Program-made: the position numbers and the translations under genes | DNA from: a virus | IMG/VR virus record: IMGVR_UViG_3300008952_002003 | Coordinates: 1-24,923 of that record | Direction: 5' to 3' (one strand) | Length of the DNA stretch: 24,923 bases | Shown: piece after piece, positions 16,486 through 23,670 of the stretch | How positions within the stretch are numbered: the first letter of the stretch is position 1 | Layout: the number at the start of each line of letters is the position of its first letter | The notes under the pieces: model-generated | What the model saw: the letters and a program-made list of their open reading frames with translations, nothing else | Databases searched by the model: none | Told to the model about the DNA's origin: nothing

Positions 16486-17210
16486 TAGTCCATCTTAGTA
16501 GTATTTTTGGTATTAATATTACCGGGAGCGTTAGCTGTGGCAATCATACGCAACATTTTAGCTTTCGATATTTCGTGCTTTTTCCTTCCTAATTGGAAAT
16601 CTCCGAGCCTGCTTTTAACTGTAGCATAAGAGTCTTTCCAGCGAATTTTTTGCCTTATAGGAATTTTTGCTCTATGTAGCGCAAACTGTATAATCCCTTT
16701 TCCATATTTTTTACGGGATATATTATCAAGATTCTCCACATACTCATGCCCTTTTATCATGTCGATAAAACCGCCTATACCTATATTAATATTTGCGGAG
16801 GAGCCTAAACCACTACTGGACCCAACCCACCGAGAATCTATAGTTATACTACCAGAGGCCTGCCCGGTATGATCTGTATAAGGCATTCTAAGACCTTTCC
16901 TTTTCTTAGCCCACTTATTTCTTAGTTTAGTCCTTTTAAACACGGCCTGCATTCTAGCCCTAGCTCCGGCTTTTGCGCCAGTTATCGGGTTCCCGGCTCT
17001 TTTTGTGTTTGCAACTTCTGTCCCAGTAAAAGCCCCATACAGAAAAGACTCTCTCCTTTGTAGCCAGTTTTGAGTAGCTTTAAGCATTTTATACTGAGTT
17101 TGTAAGCTGTGCATTACTGATAAATTCATAACAGGCTGAACTATATTTAAAGTGGCTTCTGAGGCCTTATCAACAATCAACGGGTATAAGATACTATTTA
17201 GCTCATTCAT
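16485..17210 (-). CDS. Probable tail completion/neck protein (HK97 gp10-like position), basic
   Basis: This 241-residue, strongly basic protein lies in the neck cluster. HK97 gp10-type tail completion proteins are encoded here between the stopper and the tail terminator. The N-terminal half is helical. Around residues 70-115 is a Lys/Arg-rich stretch (TKLRNKWAKKRKGLRMPYTD), followed by a Ser/Gly-rich beta part (SGSITIDSRWVGSSSG), then GHEYVENLDN and another basic helix. The 'G-x-x-Y-x-x-x-L' near residue 155 resembles the gp10-type motif where a Tyr precedes a short helix. It is longer than a usual gp10 (110-150 residues), with an N-terminal extension. It overlaps the preceding gene by 8 bases. 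Confidence 0.5.
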   Translation of the reverse strand: MNELNSILYPLIVDKASEATLNIVQPVMNLSVMHSLQTQYKMLKATQNWLQRRESFLYGAFTGTEVANTKRAGNPITGAKAGARARMQAVFKRTKLRNKWAKKRKGLRMPYTDHTGQASGSITIDSRWVGSSSGLGSSANINIGIGGFIDMIKGHEYVENLDNISRKKYGKGIIQFALHRAKIPIRQKIRWKDSYATVKSRLGDFQLGRKKHEISKAKMLRMIATANAPGNINTKNTTKMD

Positions 17211-17541
17211 CGGAATCTCTATCTAGTCCCATAACCATAGTTCTGCCCTGTGACATTACCTTACTTATAACAAACTTACCTAGCTCCTCTTCTTTAGAAT
17301 TATATACTACCGCCCTTTGCCCGGACTCTATAGCCCCGGACCCGGTAAAGGGGAGTTTTAGTACACAATACCCTTTAGACGAAAAAAAGTCTTGGTACTC
17401 GTTAGCTGTTTGTGTAGCCGTATCAAGCTGAGAGCGAAAGTTACACGCCTGCTTAGAAATTACTTCTACAGACCAAGGATCGACTACAGAAGCATCGTTT
17501 TTTAGGACTGTAAGCTTAAATCTATGGGATGGATACTTCAC
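17203..17541 (-). CDS. Probable head-closure (stopper-like) connector protein
   Basis: This small protein (112 residues from a GTG at 17541, or 118 from a TTG at 17559) is mostly beta: HRFKLTVLKND, ACNFRSQLDTATQTANEYQD, GYCVLKLPFTG, RAVVYNSKEEELGKFVISKV. Such small beta-barrels encoded between adaptor and tail-completion genes are usually stopper or head-closure proteins that plug the portal after packaging. There is no ATG start. GTG at 17541 has AAAAGG about 9 bases upstream, while the TTG at 17559 has only a weak GGA, so I chose GTG with low certainty. The start overlaps the 3' end of the upstream gene by about 20 bases, which suggests coupling. Function is inferred from position and fold impression only. 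Confidence 0.5.
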   Translation of the reverse strand: MKYPSHRFKLTVLKNDASVVDPWSVEVISKQACNFRSQLDTATQTANEYQDFFSSKGYCVLKLPFTGSGAIESGQRAVVYNSKEEELGKFVISKVMSQGRTMVMGLDRDSDE

Positions 17542-17890
17542 CGAACACAGCCTTTTCAAATTGTGATCCGTGGAACTTAAGCATCCTTATATGTGACCAG
17601 ACATTAGCTTCGCCCTGGATTATGCCTAACTCTTCCATCTTGCGTATTTTTTGATGATCGCCAGCCATAAAAGCCCACACAGAAACAACCATATTTCTAT
17701 ACTGTGTCTCGGATAAGGAGGCATAATGAGCATTAGAATTATACCCTGTTCTAGTGATTAACGACTCATAAAAATCATCGTCGTACATTAAGCTTTCATT
17801 ATTGCTATCTTTTTCATCCGGCACCAAAGCCCGGAGCTGGTGAAGAATAGTTACTATTTTAGTTCTAGGGCTAAGCATCACTTGAGCCAT
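17522..17890 (-). CDS. Small connector-region protein, unknown
   Basis: I do not recognise this 122-residue protein. It is predicted mostly helical, with an acidic patch (SLMYDDDFYESL) and a Trp/aromatic-rich middle (NMVVSVWAFMAGDHQKIRKM). It overlaps the upstream gene by 20 bases and the downstream stopper-like gene by 20-38 bases. I kept the ATG at 17890, although neither it nor the in-frame ATG four codons later (17878) has a clear SD. Its place in the neck cluster suggests a head-tail joining or structural role. A head-to-tail adaptor is possible but unsupported by any motif I can see. Confidence 0.55.
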   Translation of the reverse strand: MAQVMLSPRTKIVTILHQLRALVPDEKDSNNESLMYDDDFYESLITRTGYNSNAHYASLSETQYRNMVVSVWAFMAGDHQKIRKMEELGIIQGEANVWSHIRMLKFHGSQFEKAVFGEVSIP

Positions 17891-18290
17891 CTGTATCTGG
17901 GTTTATAGACTTTAGGATAAAAGTATTAGACCCTTCTAGCCTATCATCAACTTCTCTGATCATTTTTTTAAGATCATCAGACAACCTATCTAAGGTTTTA
18001 GCATAATCTTGGTATTCAGACTCTACGCCTACTTCTATGCGCCTTCTTTTAGGTATATTGGTATAGATAGTTTTTATAGGCAGTAAAGCATTAAGGGTAG
18101 CTCTTAATACAAAACCTTCCCTTAATACTTCGTCTGCCGCTAAGTCACCCTCAGTAAGCCCATAGTCTTCAAGAGTATAAGCTATAATATCTGTAAGTAC
18201 CTTGTTAAAGGTATACAGAGCAGCCCCTGCAAACAAAGGCTCAAACCCGATAAGGTTAAGCGTTACTCTGTTTAGCAGGGAGGCAGCCAT
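17871..18290 (-). CDS. Small connector-region protein, possible head-tail adaptor
   Basis: I do not recognise this 139-residue protein by motif. It appears all-helical. The N-terminal part is hydrophobic (LLNRVTLNLIGFEPLFAGAALY), the middle basic (KRRRIEVGVE), and the C-terminus a charged helix (KTLDRLSDDLKKMIREVDDR). Small all-helical proteins encoded soon after the capsid gene are often head-tail adaptors that dock on the portal (HK97 gp6 / SPP1 gp15 class), and that is the best guess. The ATG overlaps the preceding stop codon by one base (TAATG), so it is translated with its neighbour. The gene's 3' end overlaps the next gene by 20 bases. Confidence 0.55.
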   Translation of the reverse strand: MAASLLNRVTLNLIGFEPLFAGAALYTFNKVLTDIIAYTLEDYGLTEGDLAADEVLREGFVLRATLNALLPIKTIYTNIPKRRRIEVGVESEYQDYAKTLDRLSDDLKKMIREVDDRLEGSNTFILKSINPDTDGSSDA

Positions 18291-18748
18291 TACACAGCTC
18301 TAGCCCTTCCTCTTCCTTTTTTCTGGTCTGGATGAGGTTGTTTACCCTCTTCGTCTTCGTCCTCAGGATCTTCCCAGGAAGGAGCAGTCTTATACTTATT
18401 CTTAAGCTTATCTACAATCTCTTTAGGAAATGCTTTAGGAAATGCTTTAATCCAGTTCATAAGCTGGTTTTCGTTTGCATTCGCAAGAGCGTCTACAGTC
18501 TCAACCCCGGAGCCTGGAAAAGTAGACCCGGTAATCAAAGCTTTTAAAAGTTTAGGGTCTGCCTTATCATCAGGCGAAATAAGCTCAATAGCTGCCCCAA
18601 ACTTATTCTCATGATTACCAAAGTTATTAATTGCTTGGTTAATAACATCCGTACTCTTATCAAAGAAAAGAGTATAGTAATTAGGCCCGAAAGAAACTCT
18701 GGTTTCCTTGCAGAACAAGTCTCCAATTCTTGAAATTCCAATAAACAT
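18290..18748 (-). CDS. Unknown protein after the capsid gene, charged C-terminal tail
   Basis: I do not recognise this 152-residue protein. Its N-terminal two thirds look compact (FIGISRIGDLFCKETRVSFG, then NYYTLFFDKSTDVINQAINN). Its last 40 residues switch from acidic (EDPEDEDEEG) to basic (KKGRGRARA) and should be disordered. A 12-base tandem duplication near 18421-18449 gives KAFPKAFPKE. A TTG two codons upstream (18754) is also open, but the ATG at 18748 has AGGA about 8 bases upstream, so I use the ATG. The gene follows the terminator downstream of the capsid gene and is the first of six overlapping connector genes. A head or neck structural role is inferred from place alone. A minor capsid or capsid-vertex protein is another possibility. 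Confidence 0.6.
   Translation of the reverse strand: MFIGISRIGDLFCKETRVSFGPNYYTLFFDKSTDVINQAINNFGNHENKFGAAIELISPDDKADPKLLKALITGSTFPGSGVETVDALANANENQLMNWIKAFPKAFPKEIVDKLKNKYKTAPSWEDPEDEDEEGKQPHPDQKKGRGRARAV
18421..18449. repeat. 12-bp tandem repeat, about 2.4 copies, in the post-capsid unknown gene
   Basis: The plus strand repeats the unit CTTTAGGAAATG twice and then continues with CTTTA, an exact period of 12. In the protein this is KAFPKAFPKE. As a multiple of three it keeps frame, so changes in copy number would be tolerated. Confidence 0.85.
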
Positions 18749-18766
18749 AGTCAATATCCTTGGTGT

Positions 18767-18800
18767 AAAAATTAGGGCAGGTTTTACCCCACCCTAATTT
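18767..18800 (-). terminator. Intrinsic terminator after the major capsid gene
   Basis: A perfect 9-bp stem joins 18800-18792 and 18777-18769 (minus strand AAATTAGGG and CCCTAATTT). The inner sequence can extend the pairing through GGT/ACC, and a run of T (18771-18767) follows on the minus strand. It sits 17 bases after the capsid stop and before the next SD. It should limit expression of the connector genes relative to the abundant capsid protein. Confidence 0.75.
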
Positions 18801-18816
18801 AAGTTAACAAATTCCT

Positions 18817-20100
18817 CTACTTTTTCAACGCTAAGTAGGAAGGAAAGCCAGTTGATGCAAACGTCTGGGTACCGTCCATAAGGAACTTAGCCGCCTGAAT
18901 CAGGTTAGCAAACCCGCTCGTCATACGAATGTAGTAAGCGTTAGTTTCAATACTAGCCTTTCTCTCCTCTTCAACGTGCATAGGCTCCGACACCAAATAC
19001 TCAAGAGCTGCTTTTGGGTCAAGAAACAACTGCTTATCATTAGCAATGTCATCATGAACCCACATCGTAGCACTAGAAAGAACACTGGTATTTCCCAGAT
19101 TAAGCTGAAACCTTGCCGAGGCATTGTTAGCACTAGGAGAAAAATCAGCATCAAGGAATTGCCTTAGAGCCTCGGCCTCGTTTGCGATAATCTGAGTAGG
19201 ACGATAAGCCGTTCTCATATAGCGCAAGAAAGCACGAATGTAATCCTTGTACTTGATTTTATTCCCCACGTTATCAACCCCTAAAGCCCCGATAGGATCA
19301 GTCAAATTAGGCTTATCCCCATTCAGAAGGATATCAATAGCCTTACTTGTAAGATCATTATTAAGTCGGGTACTAACATCAGCTAAATAAATACCAAGCT
19401 GGTCTACAGTTACATACTGCTTAACAGGATCAGTAAGAGCAATACCCACCCCGGTACGAGTAATCTTTACAGTCTTTCGACCAAAAGATACTTCACCCAG
19501 AGGTACATGCTCAGCTTCCCCTATTTCTTCCATCTGGGCGCTAGACCCGGAATAGTTGATATGGGGAGCATCCTCTTGAGGCTGTGAGATAGAGCGCTCA
19601 GTAGCGACTAGGCTTTTCCACATCCCCTGCTCAATCAAATCTTTGGTAATAAAAGCCCGAATAATTTCAGGCACTAACTCCCTGGAACCGGTAACCTTAT
19701 CCGTGCTTAACAAAAACTGAACCGTGTCCCTTGCGGGGTTAAAACCCATTTGACGATAAATGTCTTTAATCGTAAACGGCTCTCCAGTTTTGAAGTTCTT
19801 GTAATTAGCCCCTTTAAGGTACTCATCCAAGCTTAAGTTATGAAACCCTTCCCTACGCTGCTTATTAAGGTTAGCCATAATCCGCTTAATAGACAGATTT
19901 TCTTTGATACTAACCATTCCATGATCTTTGTCATAAAAAACATGGGAATCATCATAATTAGCGAACTCTTTCGGCGTAACATCGGGAGCGGTAAGACTAA
20001 CTGTAGTCTCTTCCCCTTCCTGCGTAACATCACCGATTTGTCGGATAACTCCGAATTCGTGAGTTTTCCGCTTATCAACTACGTTTAAATTAATCGGCAT
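18817..20100 (-). CDS. Major capsid protein, HK97-fold
   Basis: This 427-residue protein is called as the main shell subunit. The order of elements fits the HK97 fold. An N-terminal arm and helical region (residues 1-135) may be partly removed by the neighbouring protease. Residues about 165-210 form an E-loop-like beta hairpin (GEAEHVPLGEVSFGRKTVKI). Residues about 228-262 form the long spine helix (VTVDQLGIYLADVSTRLNND). A P/A-domain region with YRPTQIIANEAEALRQFL follows, and a C-terminal strand-helix part ends in FPSYLALKK. Its place after a protease and a decoration protein and before connector genes is standard. AAGGAG stands 8 bases before the ATG. It starts 4 bases after the decoration gene and has a terminator just downstream, consistent with very high expression. 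Confidence 0.88.
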   Translation of the reverse strand: MPINLNVVDKRKTHEFGVIRQIGDVTQEGEETTVSLTAPDVTPKEFANYDDSHVFYDKDHGMVSIKENLSIKRIMANLNKQRREGFHNLSLDEYLKGANYKNFKTGEPFTIKDIYRQMGFNPARDTVQFLLSTDKVTGSRELVPEIIRAFITKDLIEQGMWKSLVATERSISQPQEDAPHINYSGSSAQMEEIGEAEHVPLGEVSFGRKTVKITRTGVGIALTDPVKQYVTVDQLGIYLADVSTRLNNDLTSKAIDILLNGDKPNLTDPIGALGVDNVGNKIKYKDYIRAFLRYMRTAYRPTQIIANEAEALRQFLDADFSPSANNASARFQLNLGNTSVLSSATMWVHDDIANDKQLFLDPKAALEYLVSEPMHVEEERKASIETNAYYIRMTSGFANLIQAAKFLMDGTQTFASTGFPSYLALKK

Positions 20101-20104
20101 GATA

Positions 20105-20815
20105 TTACTCCTTCACCAAAACTTGCACAGTTTCAGTAATAGCCTTGGTTTCGATTGCTAATCCATGCAAAGCTGCGTCAATATACCCTACCCCGCTGGC
20201 AATAGTAGCCGGAATAGTATACGTCTGTGTTTCCCCCGCATCAATAGTCTTAGCCATTGTCATTCCGTTTCCAGTTTTACCCGGAGCAGAGACAGTAACT
20301 ACAGCCCCCGATGAGGTAGCAAACAATCCTTTATTAATTAGCTCAATATTGTCATTAATAAGAGCCGTAATAGCCGTAGCTGTAACTGTAGGAGTATCCC
20401 CGTTTGCTGTGTTAAACGTAATGTCTACACCGTCAATCGTGATCTTATTCCCAGTAGTTCCTGCTGCATTTCCTCCTGCGATTGTAATAGTAGCCCCGCC
20501 GTTAGCAGTATTTCTATGCCATTCGTAGACTTTACCATCAGCGCCCAAGATTACAGGCCCGGCACTAATAGCCTCGCCCGCTACATAATTAATCAAAGAG
20601 CCGTAATCGGTTCTAACAGTTACTTTGGAGTTGTTAACAACGCCAGTCGCATCGACAATTACTCGCCCAAGGGCTAAGGGATTGCCGTTACTACTCTTAG
20701 TAACTTCTTTCGATCCCGACAGGCTGACTTGATCATTTTCCGCCAGAGTTACCCCTGTTTTAGGTGTAAACGTAAGCTGTAAGCCCCGTTCCTGCACCAT
20801 TCGATTTTTAGCCAT
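20105..20815 (-). CDS. Capsid decoration protein (DUF2190-like) with an inserted domain
   Basis: This 236-residue protein precedes the capsid gene, where head decoration proteins usually lie. Residues about 20-100 (ENDQVSLSGSKEVTKSSNGN, LALGRVIVDATG, YVAGEAISAGPVILGADGKV) match the repeated 'G-x-V' beta pattern of DUF2190-type decoration proteins. The pattern returns at the C-terminus (LHGLAIETKAITETVQVLVKE). Between them, residues about 103-190 form a separate domain with GNKITIDGVDITFNTANGD, then TAITALINDN, then GAVVTVSAPGKTGNGMTMA. This is a strand-helix-strand pattern often repeated in phage sheath and tube proteins. Typical DUF2190 proteins are about 110-130 residues, so the insertion explains the extra length. 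A strong GGAGG SD lies 7 bases upstream. The call is good for a virion surface protein; trimerisation is family knowledge. Confidence 0.75.
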   Translation of the reverse strand: MAKNRMVQERGLQLTFTPKTGVTLAENDQVSLSGSKEVTKSSNGNPLALGRVIVDATGVVNNSKVTVRTDYGSLINYVAGEAISAGPVILGADGKVYEWHRNTANGGATITIAGGNAAGTTGNKITIDGVDITFNTANGDTPTVTATAITALINDNIELINKGLFATSSGAVVTVSAPGKTGNGMTMAKTIDAGETQTYTIPATIASGVGYIDAALHGLAIETKAITETVQVLVKE

Positions 20816-20835
20816 GTCAATTCCTCCAAATTAGT

Positions 20836-22137
20836 TTAATTTCCGTGAACTTTTTCACAAAATACGTCTAAAGCTTTTTCTTGCTCTTTGTCCACACTAG
20901 TAACTGTTAGCTCTACAGGCTCCGACTCGACTTCTTGAGACGATTGCCTGTCTACAGTAGTATCATTTCCACAAGCCGAACATTTCAAAGCAAACTCAGT
21001 TTCAATCTCCTCTTTGTATAAAGTAAAGAAATCGGAAACCATTTTGAAATCTTCTGATTTTTCGATTGTGGGAATAAAACTCTGTTTACCTTTCAAACGC
21101 AAAAACTTGAGTAATTCTTTCTTTTTGCGTTCAAATTCATCATAACCAAACTTGGCAAAAGTAGATAAACTAACCCCGTAAGCGGATTTTAGAGTTTGAA
21201 ACTCTTCTGCATTACCGAACTCATCTACCTGTTTTTGTAGATTTTCTTTGTCATCTGCCAGGGTGTCCCGCTCTTTCGTTAGGGCTGTGATTTGATCAGT
21301 GAGGGGCTTAGTGCCTGCTTCTATCATTTCCTGAGCTTCTTGCTTAGAAAAAGTTTCTGCTTCTGACTTACTAAACCCACCATCCACTTTAGCGGAAGGA
21401 TCGGCCCCGTCATATACGGAAGACAGCTCTTGAACAAAGTTAATCTCAGTTACCAGAAACCTAACCAGCTCCCCATCTACCTCGTGACCGAGCAGATACC
21501 AAAAATCCCAGGGGTCTTCAAATTCGTGGGAACGCTTCTTCTCAAAAGAAACCCCCACACTAACTGAATCCACAAATTCCTTTGCAAATTTAATAGCAAA
21601 AGACTCGTCCAGAGGCTTATAAACAAAAACCGAAGTATTAACCCCGGAAACCTCACTCTTATTATCGAACCAGGATTTAGTAGTTAGCCCTACCAACTTG
21701 TCCACAGAAAGGTCATGATCTTTATAGAATTTTAGATCATCGAATTTTTTATCTTTCTGTGCCTGCGCTAAAGCGGTAATTTTCTTACCGTCTGGGACAT
21801 GAGAAAAATCATAAATTCCGGCTACAACCTGCTCGGAAAGCATTCGATAAACTTTTGAAACAAAGTTATCTTTATCGGCCTCGATTTTTCTTTTATGTTT
21901 TGAGCCGTCTAGCCCTTTTTCAAACTTAGCGACTCCCTCTTCCGTTAACTTAGTTTCCTCAGGTAACGAATCTTCTTGCACAACAGCCTCACTAAGGGAA
22001 AACGTAGTTTGAAAACTAGACCCATCTTCTCCGTGAAGAGTAGCTAAAGCCTTAGTTTCTTTCTCAGTTCTTACTTCTTTGCCTGCTTCTGTGAGGGCTT
22101 TTAAGAACTGTATAACTTGCTCTTTTGTGAATTTCAT
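20836..22137 (-). CDS. Prohead protease fused to a scaffold-like coiled coil
   Basis: This 433-residue protein joins an S78-type prohead protease to a scaffold-like tail. The protease is visible from about residue 85 to 252. His141 lies in FYKDHDLSVDKLVG (family pattern 'H-D-x(n)-G'). Ser193 lies in VDSVSVGVSFE (pattern 'S-x-G'), 52 residues later. TEINFVQELSSVYDGADPSA (230-249) matches the family's closing 'E-x-S-x-V, A-x-P-x-A' strand. Residues about 258-310 form a Lys/Glu/Asp coiled coil, followed by a helical part. Near the end is a CSACG pair (386-389) and an acidic tail. Such enzymes cut scaffold and capsid N-termini during maturation. No separate scaffold gene exists between portal and capsid, so this C-terminal part probably does that job. 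AGGAG stands 8 bases upstream, inside the preceding small gene. Confidence 0.82.
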   Translation of the reverse strand: MKFTKEQVIQFLKALTEAGKEVRTEKETKALATLHGEDGSSFQTTFSLSEAVVQEDSLPEETKLTEEGVAKFEKGLDGSKHKRKIEADKDNFVSKVYRMLSEQVVAGIYDFSHVPDGKKITALAQAQKDKKFDDLKFYKDHDLSVDKLVGLTTKSWFDNKSEVSGVNTSVFVYKPLDESFAIKFAKEFVDSVSVGVSFEKKRSHEFEDPWDFWYLLGHEVDGELVRFLVTEINFVQELSSVYDGADPSAKVDGGFSKSEAETFSKQEAQEMIEAGTKPLTDQITALTKERDTLADDKENLQKQVDEFGNAEEFQTLKSAYGVSLSTFAKFGYDEFERKKKELLKFLRLKGKQSFIPTIEKSEDFKMVSDFFTLYKEEIETEFALKCSACGNDTTVDRQSSQEVESEPVELTVTSVDKEQEKALDVFCEKVHGN

Positions 22138-22142
22138 AGTGA

Positions 22143-22307
22143 TTACTCCTGTGTACTACCTCTAATAATATCCGAACTTACCCTAATAAAGTCAACATCA
22201 AGATTTTGTTTCTTAAACTTTAGTTGCTCTATTTCATTTTCTCTTTGTTCTTGACTCAGATTTTTTAACCCCTTTTTCTTTTTCGTCTTTAGTTTGTCTT
22301 GTGCCAT
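22143..22307 (-). CDS. Small hidden gene between portal and protease, 54 residues, unknown
   Basis: An ATG at 22307-22305 opens a 54-codon frame ending with TAA at 22145-22143. It overlaps the last 74 bases of the portal gene in another frame and fills the gap up to the protease gene. An AGGGAGG SD lies 6 bases before the ATG, one of the best in the window. The protein is very basic at its N-terminus (MAQDKLKTKKKKGLKNLSQE), then helical and charged (QRENEIEQLKFKKQNLDVDF), and ends in IIRGSTQE. It contains the next gene's SD near its stop. I do not recognise it. A small structural or scaffold-associated role is a guess from place. The strong SD, the fit to the gap and the close coupling support a real gene. 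Confidence 0.7.
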   Translation of the reverse strand: MAQDKLKTKKKKGLKNLSQEQRENEIEQLKFKKQNLDVDFIRVSSDIIRGSTQE

Positions 22308-23670
22308 TTTCATCCTCCCTTTTACTTACTTGATTATCAAACTCAGCTTGTGTTTCAACATCCGAAGCATAGGGATAACGAGGTTCAGATAAAGAGGGTT
22401 TATCAAAGCCCATATTACCGGCATATTGATTCTGGTCTGTAATACCATCTTCATACAAACCATGCTGAACTTTCTGCTCCATAAAACTAGCTTCTGCATC
22501 GACTTTATTAGTAAGGGATTTTGCTTTCTTAAACTTTACAGTTACTTCTTTTATTGGCAACCCTTTCATTATTAAGTGCATCTGCAATCCTACAGATAAG
22601 ATATCGGCAATCATACTTTGAGGCATGTGCATACCGTTAAGGTATTTGTCATAAACTACCCCGGCGTAGGTTTCAGTAGTAGAGTAGGTTCTGCCTCCTA
22701 GTGCGGGGTCTTGATTAAGGGCGGAAAACACCTGCTCCTCATTCATCTGATTAAGCTTATATGCTCCGTCTGCGCTCCCTGACGCTCCTATATCCTGGTG
22801 TTCTATTTCGTGATGTTTTTGGAACCCTACGGCTAAGCCATCAGAAAAATTACCTCTATATTTTTCCACATTGTCATCAAGTAGTTTCTCCAATCTTGCG
22901 GCGTAGGCAGAATCACTCTCGGATCTTCCTTTAGCAGGAGGCCTAAACAGAATTTTCAAAAACCCCATTACCCCAAGTTTCTTGACGTATTTTCTCAAGT
23001 TATCAAAGAAGTTTTCTTGAGTTTGAAGAGGGGTTAAAACAGATAAGAAAGGGGGAACGCCGTATGGGTTTCCATCGATAGTTTCCAAAGCTTTGTAAAT
23101 AACAGTTTTAGCATTGAGTTTAATATACTGCTTAAAGGTAGTTCTACTCTGTCCAAGCATAAGCCGGATCGGTACTTTTTGCCTTAGCTCAAGTTTTCCG
23201 GCCTTTTTTCTAAACCACCGGATTGAGTAGGTAGGGATAATCAATACTTTTTGCATTCCCTCTAAGTCATTTCTTGGAACCCATTCAACACCAATCGCAC
23301 CATTACGCATAATGTTACCGATAGCATCGTTAATAAACCCCTTTAAATTTGAGGAAGGGTAAACAGTCCGGGCAAATTTACGAATCTCATCCGCCGCTTT
23401 TTCGATTATCTCAGCTTTCTTCTCCTCGGTGTTTACTGAATCCTCGAACTCATATTCAAGGGTATAATCAGTATTGCCGGTGTTTTGAGCATTCTTTACC
23501 GCTTGGGATACATCAGGAATTAATACTGATTTTTCAGTAAGAATATTCATTAAGTCAAAATCGACCGTAGGTTTAATCTCTGCTTCCCCTCCTTTTTCCA
23601 GGAGACTAAAAGAGAAGTCCGGTTTTGTGATCTGGTTTGCAAACTGAGTTACTAAATTAGAGATTTTCAT
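22234..23670 (-). CDS. Portal protein
   Basis: This 478-residue protein should form the dodecameric portal ring through which DNA enters the head and to which the tail attaches. It follows the terminase gene directly, its ATG overlapping the terminase stop (TAATG). Residues about 85-130 (EIRKFARTVYPSSNLKGFIN, then NGAIGVEWVPR) and the strand-rich part to 200 fit the portal wing and stem. The DGNPYGVPPFLSVL motif at about 199-212 is the portal signature preceding the clip/stem helices. About 340-375 (HMPQSMIADILSVGLQMHLI) is the long crown-side helix region. The last 45 residues are highly charged and probably disordered. The length is normal for the family. The 3' end overlaps a small gene in another frame. 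Confidence 0.86.
   Translation of the reverse strand: MKISNLVTQFANQITKPDFSFSLLEKGGEAEIKPTVDFDLMNILTEKSVLIPDVSQAVKNAQNTGNTDYTLEYEFEDSVNTEEKKAEIIEKAADEIRKFARTVYPSSNLKGFINDAIGNIMRNGAIGVEWVPRNDLEGMQKVLIIPTYSIRWFRKKAGKLELRQKVPIRLMLGQSRTTFKQYIKLNAKTVIYKALETIDGNPYGVPPFLSVLTPLQTQENFFDNLRKYVKKLGVMGFLKILFRPPAKGRSESDSAYAARLEKLLDDNVEKYRGNFSDGLAVGFQKHHEIEHQDIGASGSADGAYKLNQMNEEQVFSALNQDPALGGRTYSTTETYAGVVYDKYLNGMHMPQSMIADILSVGLQMHLIMKGLPIKEVTVKFKKAKSLTNKVDAEASFMEQKVQHGLYEDGITDQNQYAGNMGFDKPSLSEPRYPYASDVETQAEFDNQVSKREDENGTRQTKDEKEKGVKKSESRTKRK

Noticed and set aside
18544-18741. 65-codon minus-strand open frame overlapping the post-capsid gene
   Set aside because: It is a shadow frame of the 18290-18748 gene, with no SD-supported independent role and a composition unlike its neighbours.
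18749-18754. TTG start at 18754 for the post-capsid unknown protein
   Set aside because: An ATG two codons downstream has a well-placed AGGA, whereas the TTG lies too close to it.
18921-20088. Several 60-80 codon frames on both strands within the capsid gene
   Set aside because: They are out-of-frame shadows. The capsid frame is uninterrupted, HK97-like and has a strong SD.
20815-20820. TTGACA on the minus strand as a -35 box before the decoration gene
   Set aside because: It overlaps the start codon and no plausible -10 hexamer lies about 17 bases downstream.
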